Shown here piece after piece: positions 15,494 through 25,620 of a DNA stretch of 47,331 nucleotides (position 1 is its first letter; each line of letters starts with the position of its first letter). The stretch spans positions 1 to 47,331 of the forward strand of contig JAFPXF010000069.1 of the NCBI GenBank assembly GCA_017394765.1, in the 5' to 3' direction. A model generated the notes under the pieces. That model was not told the origin of the DNA. It saw nothing but the letters and a program-made list of their open reading frames with translations, and searched no databases. Made by a program: the position numbers and the translations under genes. The DNA is from Bacteroidales bacterium. GTDB lineage: Bacteria; Bacteroidota; Bacteroidia; Bacteroidales; WCHB1-69.

Positions 15494-17791
15494 TTAGAAA
15501 ATTTGGATACCGACCTCCCACTTGGGCAGGTCCACGCCGTTTTTGAGAATCGGGGTGATACGATACTGACCGTAAAGAGCACAGTACTTGGTGAAACCGA
15601 TGCGCACACGCACACCGCAATCCAGCTTGTTCAAGCCTTCGCGGAAATAATGCCGCTCCACGAAGCTGTTTCTCCGATTGTCTATCTCAGTCTTGGTCTT
15701 CAGACGGCTGCCCGTGATCCAGTCGCCGAACACACCCGTTTCCAAATAGAGGCTGGTGGTGGAGAGTCTGGCAAGTGTGAAACGTTGGAAGAGTTCCAAA
15801 TCGAACTGCGAAGTCTTGAGGTTGTGCTTTTTGATGTACACATCCATATCCGAATTGGGATCGGGACCCAGCGGTAAAGCCGGGGTTCCGTACTTGGGGT
15901 CGGTGTAGTCCTGCAACGCATACCAGGAGGAGCCGAACCCGATTCTGAATCCCAACCCATACACCTTGGCCAGCTGCCAGTTGTTGACATAGCTGAACGA
16001 GAACGAGCGCGACACCCTTTGTGCCTGGTGGATGTTGCCCGTAGGTGTCCACATAGAGGGAACCATAAAGGAGGCGTTGAGCACCAAGTTGCCGGAATAA
16101 ATGTTGTGTTTCTTGGTGTAGATGTCCTTGGAGGGCTTCTTGTTCGAAGAACCACAACCGAAGTCACCCTTAGAAATCGTTACGTTTTCCCTCACTACGG
16201 AGTCGGCAGCCGCAACCTTGTCCTTGCCCACCACATATTTCGCATATTGGTCGTTGTACCAGATGTTCACCGTCTGGCCATTCTCCAAATCGCTCTTGTC
16301 GATGCGGAACGAGGATTGGGGTGTGACAATCTTATCCGTGAGGAATTTCACGACAAAATAATCGTTTATGCTACCGTCACCGTTCTGGTAATTGTAGAAG
16401 ACCTTCAGATTCTCGTAAGGGTTCACGGGCACAATGTAGAGATAATTCTCGTCCTCCATCAGGTCGAAGGAGTGCTTGGCCGCCTTGGGACCGTCGGTGA
16501 AATAGCCAGCCTGGGGCACGCCATAGCCGAAGGCATAGTCATAGTAGGGGTAGTGGTTGGCCGACTTCTCGATCTCCTCCAGCAGCTGCGTGGCGGTCCA
16601 CTCGGGGTGCATCTGCTTCACGCAGGCGGCGAAGCCCGACGTCATCGGGGTGGCGAAGGAGGTGCCCTGCGCGTAGGTGAAGTTGCCCTTGCCGGAGGCT
16701 ACCATGTCGTTGCCGCAAGCCACCACATTGGGTTTGCGACGGCCGTCGGCGGTGGGACCGAACGAGCTGTAGGACTCCATCGTCTCCAAGGAACTCACCG
16801 CACCCACAGAGAGCACGCCATCCACATCTGCCGGCGTGACCATCATCTTCCAATCGCCGTCGCTGCCCTCGTTGCCCATGGCGGTGCAGACGAGGATGCC
16901 CTTGGCGGCAGCCATGCTGGCGCCCTTGGCCACCACGGAGGTCTTGCCGTCCATATCCTTGAGGCTGTGCAGGTCGATGCCATAGCCGAGCGAGCTGCTC
17001 ACGATGTGGGCACCGTTCTGGTCGGCCCACTCCAGGGCCTGCACCCACCAGACCTCTTCCTTCAGCTTCTCGGCCTCCACTTCGGTGCGGGCCAGCAGGA
17101 ACTCCGCGCCCGGAGCCAAGCCTAACATCGTGGTGTCGTTCATAATGCCAGCGATGCAGCTCAGCACCATACGGCCGTGGGAATTATAACCATACACATG
17201 CTCCTTCTTGTTGGCGAAGTTCCACGTCTTCACAATCTGGTGGTTGTCGCGCAGATGCTTGAAGGCGGGATGTGTGTCCACATCGGGGAAGCCGCCGTCA
17301 AAGACAGCGATGCGCACGCCCTTGCCGTTGATGTTTCGGGCTTGGAATTTCTCGCCCTGCATCAAGGCAACCTGCTTCATCGTGGCGTCAAGCGCCTCAA
17401 CATTTTCTCTCCCTGTTGCAACCGGAGCCTGTGCCAATGCCGCCTCCGTGGCGATAAGCTGAACTCTGTCCACGAATGGCAGCTGCTCTACCATTTTTAT
17501 CTCGGTTTCGGTGGCCATGACCGCCTGCGCATTCAACCAGCGCGACACGCCCACATTCTCCTCCGTCAAAGCATTCACAGCATCCGTATAACGCTCATTG
17601 ACAGGATAGTTGCTGATATCGTAAAGATCTAATTTGTTCAATTGATAACGTTCGATGGCCTTTGCATCAAAATAGGAATAGGGATCAAACGTTGTGTTGT
17701 TCTTGTCTGTGAAGAAGACCCAATAAAAATTCTGGGCGAACATTGTCACGCTGACAGACAAAAAGACAAATATTGCTATGATTTTCTTCAT
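15494..17791 (-). CDS. S8 subtilase with C-terminal beta-barrel-like domain
   Basis: 765 residues. A signal peptide (MKKIIAIFVFLSVSVTMFAQ) precedes a propeptide-like region (about 20-140). The peptidase S8 domain has D165 (AVFDGG), H205 (NSHGRMV), oxyanion N307 (AMGNEG) and S378 (GTSFATPM), so all catalytic residues are present. After a linker (about 435-560) containing a FGCGSSN segment, the last ~200 residues look like an outer membrane barrel. Alternating strands such as RSFSFSYVNNW, GLGFRIGFGSSW, SLYLETGVFGDW and LDCGVRVRIGFT are visible, and the protein ends in WEVGIQIF with a terminal Phe. No T9SS signal is seen. The layout resembles a self-anchored or autotransporter-like protease. The frame is continuous, with no sign of a frameshift joining two genes. 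Confidence 0.85.
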   Translation of the reverse strand: MKKIIAIFVFLSVSVTMFAQNFYWVFFTDKNNTTFDPYSYFDAKAIERYQLNKLDLYDISNYPVNERYTDAVNALTEENVGVSRWLNAQAVMATETEIKMVEQLPFVDRVQLIATEAALAQAPVATGRENVEALDATMKQVALMQGEKFQARNINGKGVRIAVFDGGFPDVDTHPAFKHLRDNHQIVKTWNFANKKEHVYGYNSHGRMVLSCIAGIMNDTTMLGLAPGAEFLLARTEVEAEKLKEEVWWVQALEWADQNGAHIVSSSLGYGIDLHSLKDMDGKTSVVAKGASMAAAKGILVCTAMGNEGSDGDWKMMVTPADVDGVLSVGAVSSLETMESYSSFGPTADGRRKPNVVACGNDMVASGKGNFTYAQGTSFATPMTSGFAACVKQMHPEWTATQLLEEIEKSANHYPYYDYAFGYGVPQAGYFTDGPKAAKHSFDLMEDENYLYIVPVNPYENLKVFYNYQNGDGSINDYFVVKFLTDKIVTPQSSFRIDKSDLENGQTVNIWYNDQYAKYVVGKDKVAAADSVVRENVTISKGDFGCGSSNKKPSKDIYTKKHNIYSGNLVLNASFMVPSMWTPTGNIHQAQRVSRSFSFSYVNNWQLAKVYGLGFRIGFGSSWYALQDYTDPKYGTPALPLGPDPNSDMDVYIKKHNLKTSQFDLELFQRFTLARLSTTSLYLETGVFGDWITGSRLKTKTEIDNRRNSFVERHYFREGLNKLDCGVRVRIGFTKYCALYGQYRITPILKNGVDLPKWEVGIQIF

Positions 17792-17838
17792 TTTTCCCGA
17801 TTTTATTTGTTAAAAATAAGAATAATGTTTCAACAATC

Positions 17839-19644
17839 TTATTGGATATACAATTCCATGGGCATACGGGCTTGTACGCCTGTCGCATGAAGGATGGTTT
17901 GCACTCCTTGATACAGATCATACAGATCACCGAGCTTGGCATGAATCATCTGGTCGGCTTCATCCTCTTTGTTGAAGAGCATTTCGAAGAAAGACTTCTG
18001 GTGCGGATAGTAGGCAATCTTATAGTCGGAAACGTTGGCTAACTTGGCGGCTTTGGCGATGGCATCGTCCAAAGAGCCCAACTCATCGACCAAGCCGATG
18101 CCGATGGCGTCCTTGCCGGACCAGACACGTCCTTGGCCAATGCTATCGACGGCGGCGACCGTCATCTTGCGGCCGTTGGCCACACGCTGGGTGAAGAGTC
18201 CGTAGGTCTCCTCCACCATCTGCTGCATCACGTTGAGTTCCATGGGATCTAACGGGCTGGAGATGCTGCCAAGGAAGCCGGCATGTTCATTGGATCCCAC
18301 ACCATCGACGGTGATACCCAATTTGTTCTTCAGAGCCTTCTGCACGGAAGGAATCATGCCGAACACACCGATGGAACCCGTCAAGGTGTTGGGTTGTGCA
18401 AAGATATAGTCGGAATTGCAGGAGATGTAGTAACCACCGGAAGCGGCATAGTCGCCCATGGAGGTGACCACTTTCTTGCCGGCTCTCTTGGCCTGCTCGA
18501 TCTCGTGCCAGATCACCTCGGAGGCGAGCGCGCTGCCGCCTGGCGAGTTGACACGCAACACGATGGCTTTCACATCTTTGTCTTGATAAGCCTTGCGGAA
18601 ATCCTTGATAAAAGTGTCGGAGAAGATACCTCTTTCGGAATCCCCTTTCCCATCGCTGATTTCACCTACGGCATAGACCACGGCAATCTTGTTTTTGGCT
18701 TTGCTGTCGTCGCGAACAGACTTGGCATACTTGCCGACAGAGACAAGGTTGAGCTTGCCATCCCCGGAAACGCCTGTCTTGCTCTTGAGCATCTTCTCGA
18801 CCTCATCGGCATAGACCAACTGGTCGATAAGTTTGAGTTTCACGGCAGAGTCGGGAGAAAAGGCAAGCAGGTTGTCCGCAATACGGTTCAGCTCTTCCAC
18901 AGGGATTTTACGGGACTTGGAGACGTCTCCGGAATAGTTGTCCCACAAGGAGCTGACCAATGCGGTCATCTGCTTGGTGTTGGCCTCACTCATCTTGTCA
19001 AGGATATAAGGTTCCACTGCACTTTTGAATTGGCCGTGCCGGATTACCTGCACGTCGATGTCGAGCTTGTCGAGCAGACCCTTGTAAAACATCACTTGGG
19101 TGGCATAGCCCTTGAGCAGCATGTTGCCCGTGGGGTTCATCATCACCTTGTCGGCGACAGAGGCGATGTAATAGCCGTTCTGGGAGTAAGAGTCGGCGTA
19201 GGCATAGATGAACTTGCCGCTCTTTTTGAAATCGAGCAAAGCATCATGAATCTCCTTCGATGTGGCGGGAGAGGCCGCGACATTGGCAGAGGCCAGATAG
19301 ATGCCCTTGATTTTCGGGTCGGTGGCGGCAGACTTGATGGCAGACAGGATCTTGTCCAGTCCTATCGGCGAAGCGTATCCGTACATGTCGCCGAACGGCA
19401 TATCCATGGCACGTTCCTGTATGGGTTGGCTGAAATCGATTTTCAAAATGCTGTTGTCCTTCACAACAGTCGTGTCGTCCGCGGATTTTGCGATGCCGGC
19501 AATCATCCCTATCATCATGAAGAAATAGAGACAGGAAACCAGTATGGTTGAGAAAAAGAATCCCAACATGGAACCAAACACGATACGCCAGAACTTGCGG
19601 GATCGGGTTTCGGGCTTTTTTGTTTTTACATTTGAATCATTCAT
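17839..19644 (-). CDS. sppA: Signal peptide peptidase SppA, long (67K) type
   Basis: 601 residues. One N-terminal membrane helix (about 22-50) is followed by two tandem S49/ClpP-like domains. The catalytic Lys is K207 in GQFKSAVEPY and the Ser is S402 in DYAASGGYYISC, in the positions known for E. coli SppA (K209, S409). SppA degrades cleaved signal peptides at the cytoplasmic membrane. The gene begins 12 bases after the GntR regulator and may be the last gene of that operon. That could link signal-peptide turnover to envelope stress controlled by the ABC system (inference). Confidence 0.96.
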   Translation of the reverse strand: MNDSNVKTKKPETRSRKFWRIVFGSMLGFFFSTILVSCLYFFMMIGMIAGIAKSADDTTVVKDNSILKIDFSQPIQERAMDMPFGDMYGYASPIGLDKILSAIKSAATDPKIKGIYLASANVAASPATSKEIHDALLDFKKSGKFIYAYADSYSQNGYYIASVADKVMMNPTGNMLLKGYATQVMFYKGLLDKLDIDVQVIRHGQFKSAVEPYILDKMSEANTKQMTALVSSLWDNYSGDVSKSRKIPVEELNRIADNLLAFSPDSAVKLKLIDQLVYADEVEKMLKSKTGVSGDGKLNLVSVGKYAKSVRDDSKAKNKIAVVYAVGEISDGKGDSERGIFSDTFIKDFRKAYQDKDVKAIVLRVNSPGGSALASEVIWHEIEQAKRAGKKVVTSMGDYAASGGYYISCNSDYIFAQPNTLTGSIGVFGMIPSVQKALKNKLGITVDGVGSNEHAGFLGSISSPLDPMELNVMQQMVEETYGLFTQRVANGRKMTVAAVDSIGQGRVWSGKDAIGIGLVDELGSLDDAIAKAAKLANVSDYKIAYYPHQKSFFEMLFNKEDEADQMIHAKLGDLYDLYQGVQTILHATGVQARMPMELYIQ

Positions 19645-19656
19645 TGTTTTATGTTT

Positions 19657-20013
19657 TTATTGTTTAATAAGATTAATAACTTCTTCCGAATCCAAATGGA
19701 GCAATTTCATGTTTTTAATAAACGCGGGGACCTCCACCTCCAAGAACCGTTTCTTTCTGATGGCTATGATTTTATCGACGGCATCCTCAGCGATGAAGGA
19801 TCCCACGCCACGTCTATTAATAAAAATCTCCTTGGTTTGCAGATAGTCGTAAGAGCGCATCACCGTGTTGGGGTTCACCTCGAACTGCACGGCCAACTCG
19901 CGCACCGATTTGGCTTTGTCACCAGACTTCCAGGCACCTGTGAGCACCTGGTCGAAAACCCAATCGACAATCTGCATGTAAATGGTCTGTTGACTGCTGA
20001 AATCTATACCCAT
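19657..20013 (-). CDS. GntR family regulator, YtrA subfamily
   Basis: 118 residues. The winged helix covers about 8-75, with QIVDWVFDQVLTGAWKSGDKAKSVRELA in outline, then VNPNTVMRSYDYLQ and GVGSFI. The short C-terminal tail of about 40 residues is characteristic of the YtrA group, which lacks a large effector domain and usually represses a neighbouring ABC transporter operon. Here it is separated by a single base from the permease stop and is the fourth gene of the ABC set. It probably regulates the promoter at 21899-21906, but no operator was identified with confidence. Confidence 0.92.
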   Translation of the reverse strand: MGIDFSSQQTIYMQIVDWVFDQVLTGAWKSGDKAKSVRELAVQFEVNPNTVMRSYDYLQTKEIFINRRGVGSFIAEDAVDKIIAIRKKRFLEVEVPAFIKNMKLLHLDSEEVINLIKQ

Positions 20014-20014
20014 C

Positions 20015-20746
20015 TTAGGCCTCCGTTTCTTTCATTCTCAAAAAACTGAGCACGTAAAAATAGATAATGCTCACGGATAACCCCACATACACCATCGCCT
20101 TTTCCATCGTGTCCGATAAGGGAATGATTGAGGAATTAAAACTCCAGATATAATCGTGGAAGGCAGCGTCCTTTGGAATCAGCATCAAACCGTTCACCCA
20201 AAGCGTCAACGTAACCAATAGGGAGAAAACCATGCTGATCAACATGCCTACTCCGACAGTGGAAAGCGTGGTTCTTCTGCGGAAATAGATGCTCCCGAAA
20301 AAGAACATGGCCAAGGAAGCGTAAATCATCAATATTCCAGCCCAATTGCCATCATACATATTGTAAAAGCTCACGCCGTCAAATCCGCGCACTTTCAAAT
20401 ACAGATGTGCCAACAATAGACCCAAAGTACAGGAAATCACCAGTCCTGCCACGTAATAAATGTTGGCCAAAAACATGTTGGCGACCACCTTCTCGCTGTT
20501 TGAAGCTGGAATAGAGAGATAATGGATTTTTGGGGAGTTGCCGTGCAGATTGCGAAACAAACGCTCGGGATAAATCATCAGAAATATCATCGAAACAAAT
20601 ATAGGAAAGTTCAAATTGCTGGCTCTGCCATTCATGATGATAGAAAACAACACTATAGCGGCCAATATGCCGAATTGGAACAGATCCGTTTTCCAATTTT
20701 CAATAAAATAGGTCTTCAAAAGGTTTGTTATATTCTTGATATTCAT
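20015..20746 (-). CDS. ABC transporter membrane subunit (ABC-2-like)
   Basis: 243 residues with about six hydrophobic helices (near 25-40, 45-58, 85-110, 130-152, 165-185 and 212-236). There are no enzymatic motifs. It matches no family that I can name beyond a general ABC-2 permease look. The assignment rests on helix content and on its location between an ABC ATPase gene and a YtrA-type regulator. The likely role is export or sensing of an envelope-active compound, as in the YtrBCDEF-type systems (inference). Confidence 0.75.
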   Translation of the reverse strand: MNIKNITNLLKTYFIENWKTDLFQFGILAAIVLFSIIMNGRASNLNFPIFVSMIFLMIYPERLFRNLHGNSPKIHYLSIPASNSEKVVANMFLANIYYVAGLVISCTLGLLLAHLYLKVRGFDGVSFYNMYDGNWAGILMIYASLAMFFFGSIYFRRRTTLSTVGVGMLISMVFSLLVTLTLWVNGLMLIPKDAAFHDYIWSFNSSIIPLSDTMEKAMVYVGLSVSIIYFYVLSFLRMKETEA

Positions 20747-20764
20747 AATTGCAGATTTTTAAGG

Positions 20765-20986
20765 TTATTCATCGGTTTCCGTTTCGGCATTCACCACCAT
20801 TACGGTGTCCGCTTCAATAATGATTCTCTGACTGCCCGTCTCTCGAGGTTGTTTCATAATTTCCTCGGACTTTTTTATCTGGCCGTTGTGATATGCCTTT
20901 CTGATTTCCACCGTGCCAACGACAACCATCAGCACAGCTGCTGTTATCAATGTGATAATCAAAATCTTATTCGTGTATTTTTTCAT
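20765..20986 (-). CDS. 73-residue single-span membrane protein in the ABC operon
   Basis: Starts MKKYTNKILIITLITAAVLMVVVG, one membrane helix, followed by a charged tail of about 45 residues that continues outside or in the periplasm (EIRKAYHNGQIKKSEEIMKQ). There is no lipobox and no cleavage site of obvious strength. It lies 8 bases after the ATPase gene and 18 bases before the permease gene, so it is surely part of the operon. It may be an accessory subunit of the transporter. No known family was recognised. Confidence 0.75.
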   Translation of the reverse strand: MKKYTNKILIITLITAAVLMVVVGTVEIRKAYHNGQIKKSEEIMKQPRETGSQRIIIEADTVMVVNAETETDE

Positions 20987-20994
20987 AATGCTGT

Positions 20995-21858
20995 TTATTT
21001 AAAAAGGTTGGAAATCTCGTTTTTGTTTGTAATGGCAGCGTTGAATAGCAACTCCAAATCGAGGTTGGAATCAGTGTGGTTGACATTCTCCTTCACTTGA
21101 TAATTGCCGCGCGGGGTCTCCTCCGTGTAGAATACCTTGCCGTCGGCACTCTTGGTGTTGTCCACGTCGAACAACAACTTGTCGGTGATCTCGAAGGTGG
21201 AGGCATTGAGCAGAATGTGTCCCGCGTCAAGGATGGTCACCACGTCGATGAGGCTGTGCAGGTCGCGTACTTGGTGCGTGGAGATGATGACCAACCGGTG
21301 CTCGTCGATGGAGGAGGCCATCAATCTGCGGAAAACGCTCTTGGACGGGATATCCAAGCCGTTGGTGGGCTCATCCATGATGAGAATCTGGGTGTTGGTG
21401 GCCAGTGCGAAAGCAATCAGCGCTTTCTTTTTCTGCCCGTGCGAAAGTTTGTCCATATAGTTCGGCATTCCTGCCATCTCGAACTCGTTGAGAAAATACT
21501 CGAACTGCTCGTGGTTGAAACGGGGGTAAAAGGGGGCGTAGGCCGCTTCGAACTGCGCTATTTTGAGATGCGGCACATACATCTCCTCCTGAAGGAAATA
21601 GAGGTTCTGGAGCGCTTCGGCCTTGCGCAGAGAGGCGTTCTCGCTCAAAATGGTGGCCTTGCCCGCATGGGGGAAGAGCAACCCCGTCATAATCTTCAAC
21701 AAAGTGGTCTTGCCGGCACCGTTCTTGCCCAACAGGCCATAAATATGCCCCGGCTCCACGGTTAGACTCAAGTCGTTGAAAAGACCGAACCTTTGGTTGG
21801 ACGGGTTCTTCATTTTTTTCTTGTTGTATTCGAACCCGATGTTTTCTAACTGTATCAT
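20995..21858 (-). CDS. ABC transporter ATP-binding protein (YtrB-like)
   Basis: 287 residues. Walker A is LGKNGAGKTT (about 42-51), the signature is LSHGQKKKA, Walker B is ILIMDEPTNGLD and the H-loop lies in VIISTHQVRDL. The C-terminal ~90 residues form an extra domain. The signature has His where Gly is usual (LSGGQ), a tolerated variant. It is the first gene of the operon ATPase - small membrane protein - permease - GntR - SppA, driven from a TAnnTTTG promoter about 40 bases upstream. Confidence 0.93.
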   Translation of the reverse strand: MIQLENIGFEYNKKKMKNPSNQRFGLFNDLSLTVEPGHIYGLLGKNGAGKTTLLKIMTGLLFPHAGKATILSENASLRKAEALQNLYFLQEEMYVPHLKIAQFEAAYAPFYPRFNHEQFEYFLNEFEMAGMPNYMDKLSHGQKKKALIAFALATNTQILIMDEPTNGLDIPSKSVFRRLMASSIDEHRLVIISTHQVRDLHSLIDVVTILDAGHILLNASTFEITDKLLFDVDNTKSADGKVFYTEETPRGNYQVKENVNHTDSNLDLELLFNAAITNKNEISNLFK

Positions 21859-21898
21859 TGTTATAATTGTTTTGGTGTATTAGTAAAGTAAGACACCG

Positions 21899-21906
21899 CA
21901 AAAATA
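21899..21906 (-). promoter_or_regulatory. Promoter -7 element (TATTTTTG) of the ABC/GntR operon
   Basis: Exact TAnnTTTG match on the minus strand, 40 bases before the ATG at 21858. This is the likely target of the YtrA-type repressor encoded in the same operon. Confidence 0.6.
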
Positions 21907-22011
21907 CAATTTGTTTTTTATGAACGTCGTGTTTGTAAAAATTTTTTCTTGTTGAATATCAATATATTACAACAATATCTTCATTTTTTTCAGAAAAAAG
22001 GGTGAAGAATT

Positions 22012-22037
22012 TCGGAGGATTTTTGAAAATCCCGAAA
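22012..22037. repeat. Imperfect hairpin after the flavin reductase gene
   Basis: GGATTTT-TG-AAAATCC is flanked by an outer TTTCG/CGAAA pair. It lies about 30 bases past the flavin reductase stop. It may end that transcript, but the T-run on the minus strand is poor. Confidence 0.35.
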
Positions 22038-22065
22038 AAAAGCAATGTAAAAACCGAGGTTGAAT

Positions 22066-22653
22066 CTATTTCTTTTCGACAGAAAATCCGAACTTGCCGA
22101 GGATCTTGCCAAGTTCATAGTAGTGGCCGTGTGAGTAGGCCACAAGATGGGCGCGCCACAGCTCAATGGCATCGGTTTTGGGGTTGAAGAGCTTCTCGGC
22201 GGCGTGAACGGCGAGGATGTCGGCGATGAACATGTCGTGGGAGCCGAGGGGTATTACCTGTTTGACGCGGCATTCGAGATTGACGGGGGCCTCGTGGATG
22301 AGCGGTGCCTTGACCTGGGTGGCGCGCACGGGTGTGAGGCCGGTTTCCAGGAATTTGTTGAACTTGGCACCTGAGCGCACACCGCACCAGTCGGCGGCGG
22401 TCGTCAGGTCACAGCTCACCAAGTTGATGACAAACTCACCCGTTCTTTTGATGATGTCGTACGAATGGCGCTCGGGACGGATGGAAACATAACACATCGG
22501 TGGATCGGAACAGATGGTTCCGGTCCAACCGATAGTTATAATATTATATTCGCCGATGGATTCACCGCAGCTGACCATCACGGCAGGCTCCGGATTGAGC
22601 ATGTTGCCTGCGCGCATCACACGCTTGCCGTTTTTTTTCATCATATTTTTCAA
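22066..22653 (-). CDS. Flavin reductase-like FMN-binding protein
   Basis: 195 residues of the flavin reductase-like (flavoredoxin) split-barrel family. Visible motifs are PAVMVSCG, NIITIGWTGTICSDPPMCYVSI, TGEFVINLVS, DWCGVRSGAKFNKF and VNLECRV. Such proteins bind FMN and either reduce it with NAD(P)H or carry electrons. The partner is unknown. The start could be the first ATG or the ATG at 22641 (MKKNGKRV). It follows the universal stress protein gene by 28 bases on the same strand and is likely co-transcribed. Confidence 0.88.
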   Translation of the reverse strand: MKNMMKKNGKRVMRAGNMLNPEPAVMVSCGESIGEYNIITIGWTGTICSDPPMCYVSIRPERHSYDIIKRTGEFVINLVSCDLTTAADWCGVRSGAKFNKFLETGLTPVRATQVKAPLIHEAPVNLECRVKQVIPLGSHDMFIADILAVHAAEKLFNPKTDAIELWRAHLVAYSHGHYYELGKILGKFGFSVEKK

Positions 22654-22681
22654 AAACCTTTCTTGACGAAAGGGGATTCTG

Positions 22682-23533
22682 TTAGCGTGCAGCGGAGAAA
22701 GTGTTCCGGTTGGGGATGACGAGCAGCGGCATGGACGAGGTGCTCAGGATCTGACGCATGTTGCGGGAGGCGGTGAAGTCGGTCTCCTGCTCCTCACGCA
22801 TGATGGTGATCAGGTTGGCGTCGAGTTCCTTTGCGGATTTAAGGATGGTGCTGCACACATCGTTGTTGCTGACAGTGTGGGCTTCGGCGACATTGCGGAC
22901 GTTGGCGTCGTCGCACATCTCCATGGCGTTGCGCAGCTGCACGTTGATGACATGGCGCGTCTCGGCGCTGTTGGGGTAGATGACACCGAAGAGATAGACC
23001 TGGGCGGCAAAGATCTTGGCCAGGTAGATGGACAGTTTCATCTTCTGCAAGGTCTCGAAGCTGATGTCGATGGGCACGAAAATTTTCGTGAGGTCACGGT
23101 TGATCTGGATGTTTTCGCGCATGATGAGCACGGGCACAGTGGATCCGTTGATCATACGGTAGGCGTTGTTGCCGATATAGCCTTCCTCGAAGCCGGAGGC
23201 GCCATGGGCGCCGATAACGATGATGGATTCAGGAAACTTGGCGGCGTATGCGTTCACCTCCACATGAGGTTTGCCTCCCAGATAGACGCTGTTCACCGTG
23301 CATTCGGGGGCCTCTTCTTTGCACAAGGCGGCCCATTGTTGCATTCTCTCCTGGATATGGCTCATATAGCTTTTCCCCTCCTCCTCTGTCTCGATGCCGA
23401 TGTTGGAAGCTCCCGGGGTTTTCACCCAGACGAGGTGCAGGGCGGCTTTGGAACGGATGGCGATGGCCACGGCATGGCGCATGGCGGTCATGGCGCTGTT
23501 GGAAAAGTCGATACCGACGATTATATTTTTCAT
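22682..23533 (-). CDS. Universal stress protein with two UspA domains
   Basis: 283 residues. Domain 1 (about 1-145) begins MKNIIVGIDFSNSAMTAMRHA and ends with the phosphate-binding loop VIGAHGASGFEEGYIGNNAYR. Domain 2 (about 150-275) begins KIFVPIDISFETLQKM but has a degenerate nucleotide loop (REEQETDFTAS instead of G-x2-G-x9-G-S/T). Only the first domain is therefore expected to bind ATP. Tandem Usp proteins are common in Bacteroidota and respond to stress or energy state. It lies between guaB and a flavin reductase gene. Confidence 0.9.
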   Translation of the reverse strand: MKNIIVGIDFSNSAMTAMRHAVAIAIRSKAALHLVWVKTPGASNIGIETEEEGKSYMSHIQERMQQWAALCKEEAPECTVNSVYLGGKPHVEVNAYAAKFPESIIVIGAHGASGFEEGYIGNNAYRMINGSTVPVLIMRENIQINRDLTKIFVPIDISFETLQKMKLSIYLAKIFAAQVYLFGVIYPNSAETRHVINVQLRNAMEMCDDANVRNVAEAHTVSNNDVCSTILKSAKELDANLITIMREEQETDFTASRNMRQILSTSSMPLLVIPNRNTFSAAR

Positions 23534-23574
23534 AGTGATGGGATTTTTAGATTTTCTAATAAAAATAAGGTGTG

Positions 23575-25170
<1,596 letters not shown>

Positions 25171-25177
25171 TTATATT

Positions 25178-25552
25178 ATGAAGAAAGTTATCCACACCGA
25201 AAACGCCCCCGCCGCCATCGGCCCTTACAGCCAAGCCATCGAAGCCAACGGCATGTTGTTCATCTCCGGTCAGATTCCCGTTGACCCCGCCACCGGCATC
25301 GTTCCTGAAGGCATCACCGCGCAGACCGAGCAGGTGATGAAGAACATCGCCGCCATCCTTGACGAGGCCGGCTACACCTTCGACAATGTTGTCAAGACCA
25401 CCTGCCTGCTGAGCGACATCGCCAACTTCGGCGCGATGAACGAGGTTTATGCCCAATACTTCACCTCCAACCCGCCCGCCCGCGCCGCCTTCGCCGTCCG
25501 CGACCTCCCCAAAGGAGTCATGGTGGAGATCGAATCCATCGCGGTGAAGTAG
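25178..25552 (+). CDS. ridA: RidA family enamine/imine deaminase
   Basis: 124 residues, the normal length. Motifs include APAAIGPYSQAIEANGMLFISGQIPVDP in outline, the conserved ARAAFAVRDLPKGVMVEIE with the substrate-binding Arg and the catalytic-region Glu, and the LSDIANFGAMNEVYAQYF helix. RidA hydrolyses reactive 2-aminoacrylate and related imines formed by PLP enzymes, protecting other enzymes in the cytoplasm. It is a trimer in known members. The gene is followed after 68 bases by an ABC-F gene on the same strand. Confidence 0.95.
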   Translation: MKKVIHTENAPAAIGPYSQAIEANGMLFISGQIPVDPATGIVPEGITAQTEQVMKNIAAILDEAGYTFDNVVKTTCLLSDIANFGAMNEVYAQYFTSNPPARAAFAVRDLPKGVMVEIESIAVK

Positions 25553-25588
25553 TTATTAGCTATTAGCCAATGGCCATTAGCCGTTCGA

Positions 25589-25616
25589 GCTAATCGCCAA
25601 CAGCTAATCGCCAACA
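25589..25616 (+). repeat. 14-bp tandem direct repeat in the leader of the ABC-F gene
   Basis: GCTAATCGCCAACA occurs twice in perfect tandem (25589-25602 and 25603-25616), ending four bases before the ABC-F ATG. The preceding sequence (25555-25585) is rich in related TTAGCCAATGG words. Similar AGCCAATAGCCA words occur at 2106-2140. Confidence 0.7.
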
Positions 25617-25620
25617 GCCA

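Noticed and set aside
15494..17791. Two genes joined by a sequencing frameshift as an explanation of the subtilase-barrel protein
   Set aside because: The frame is continuous, the linker has normal composition and no signal peptide precedes the barrel part.
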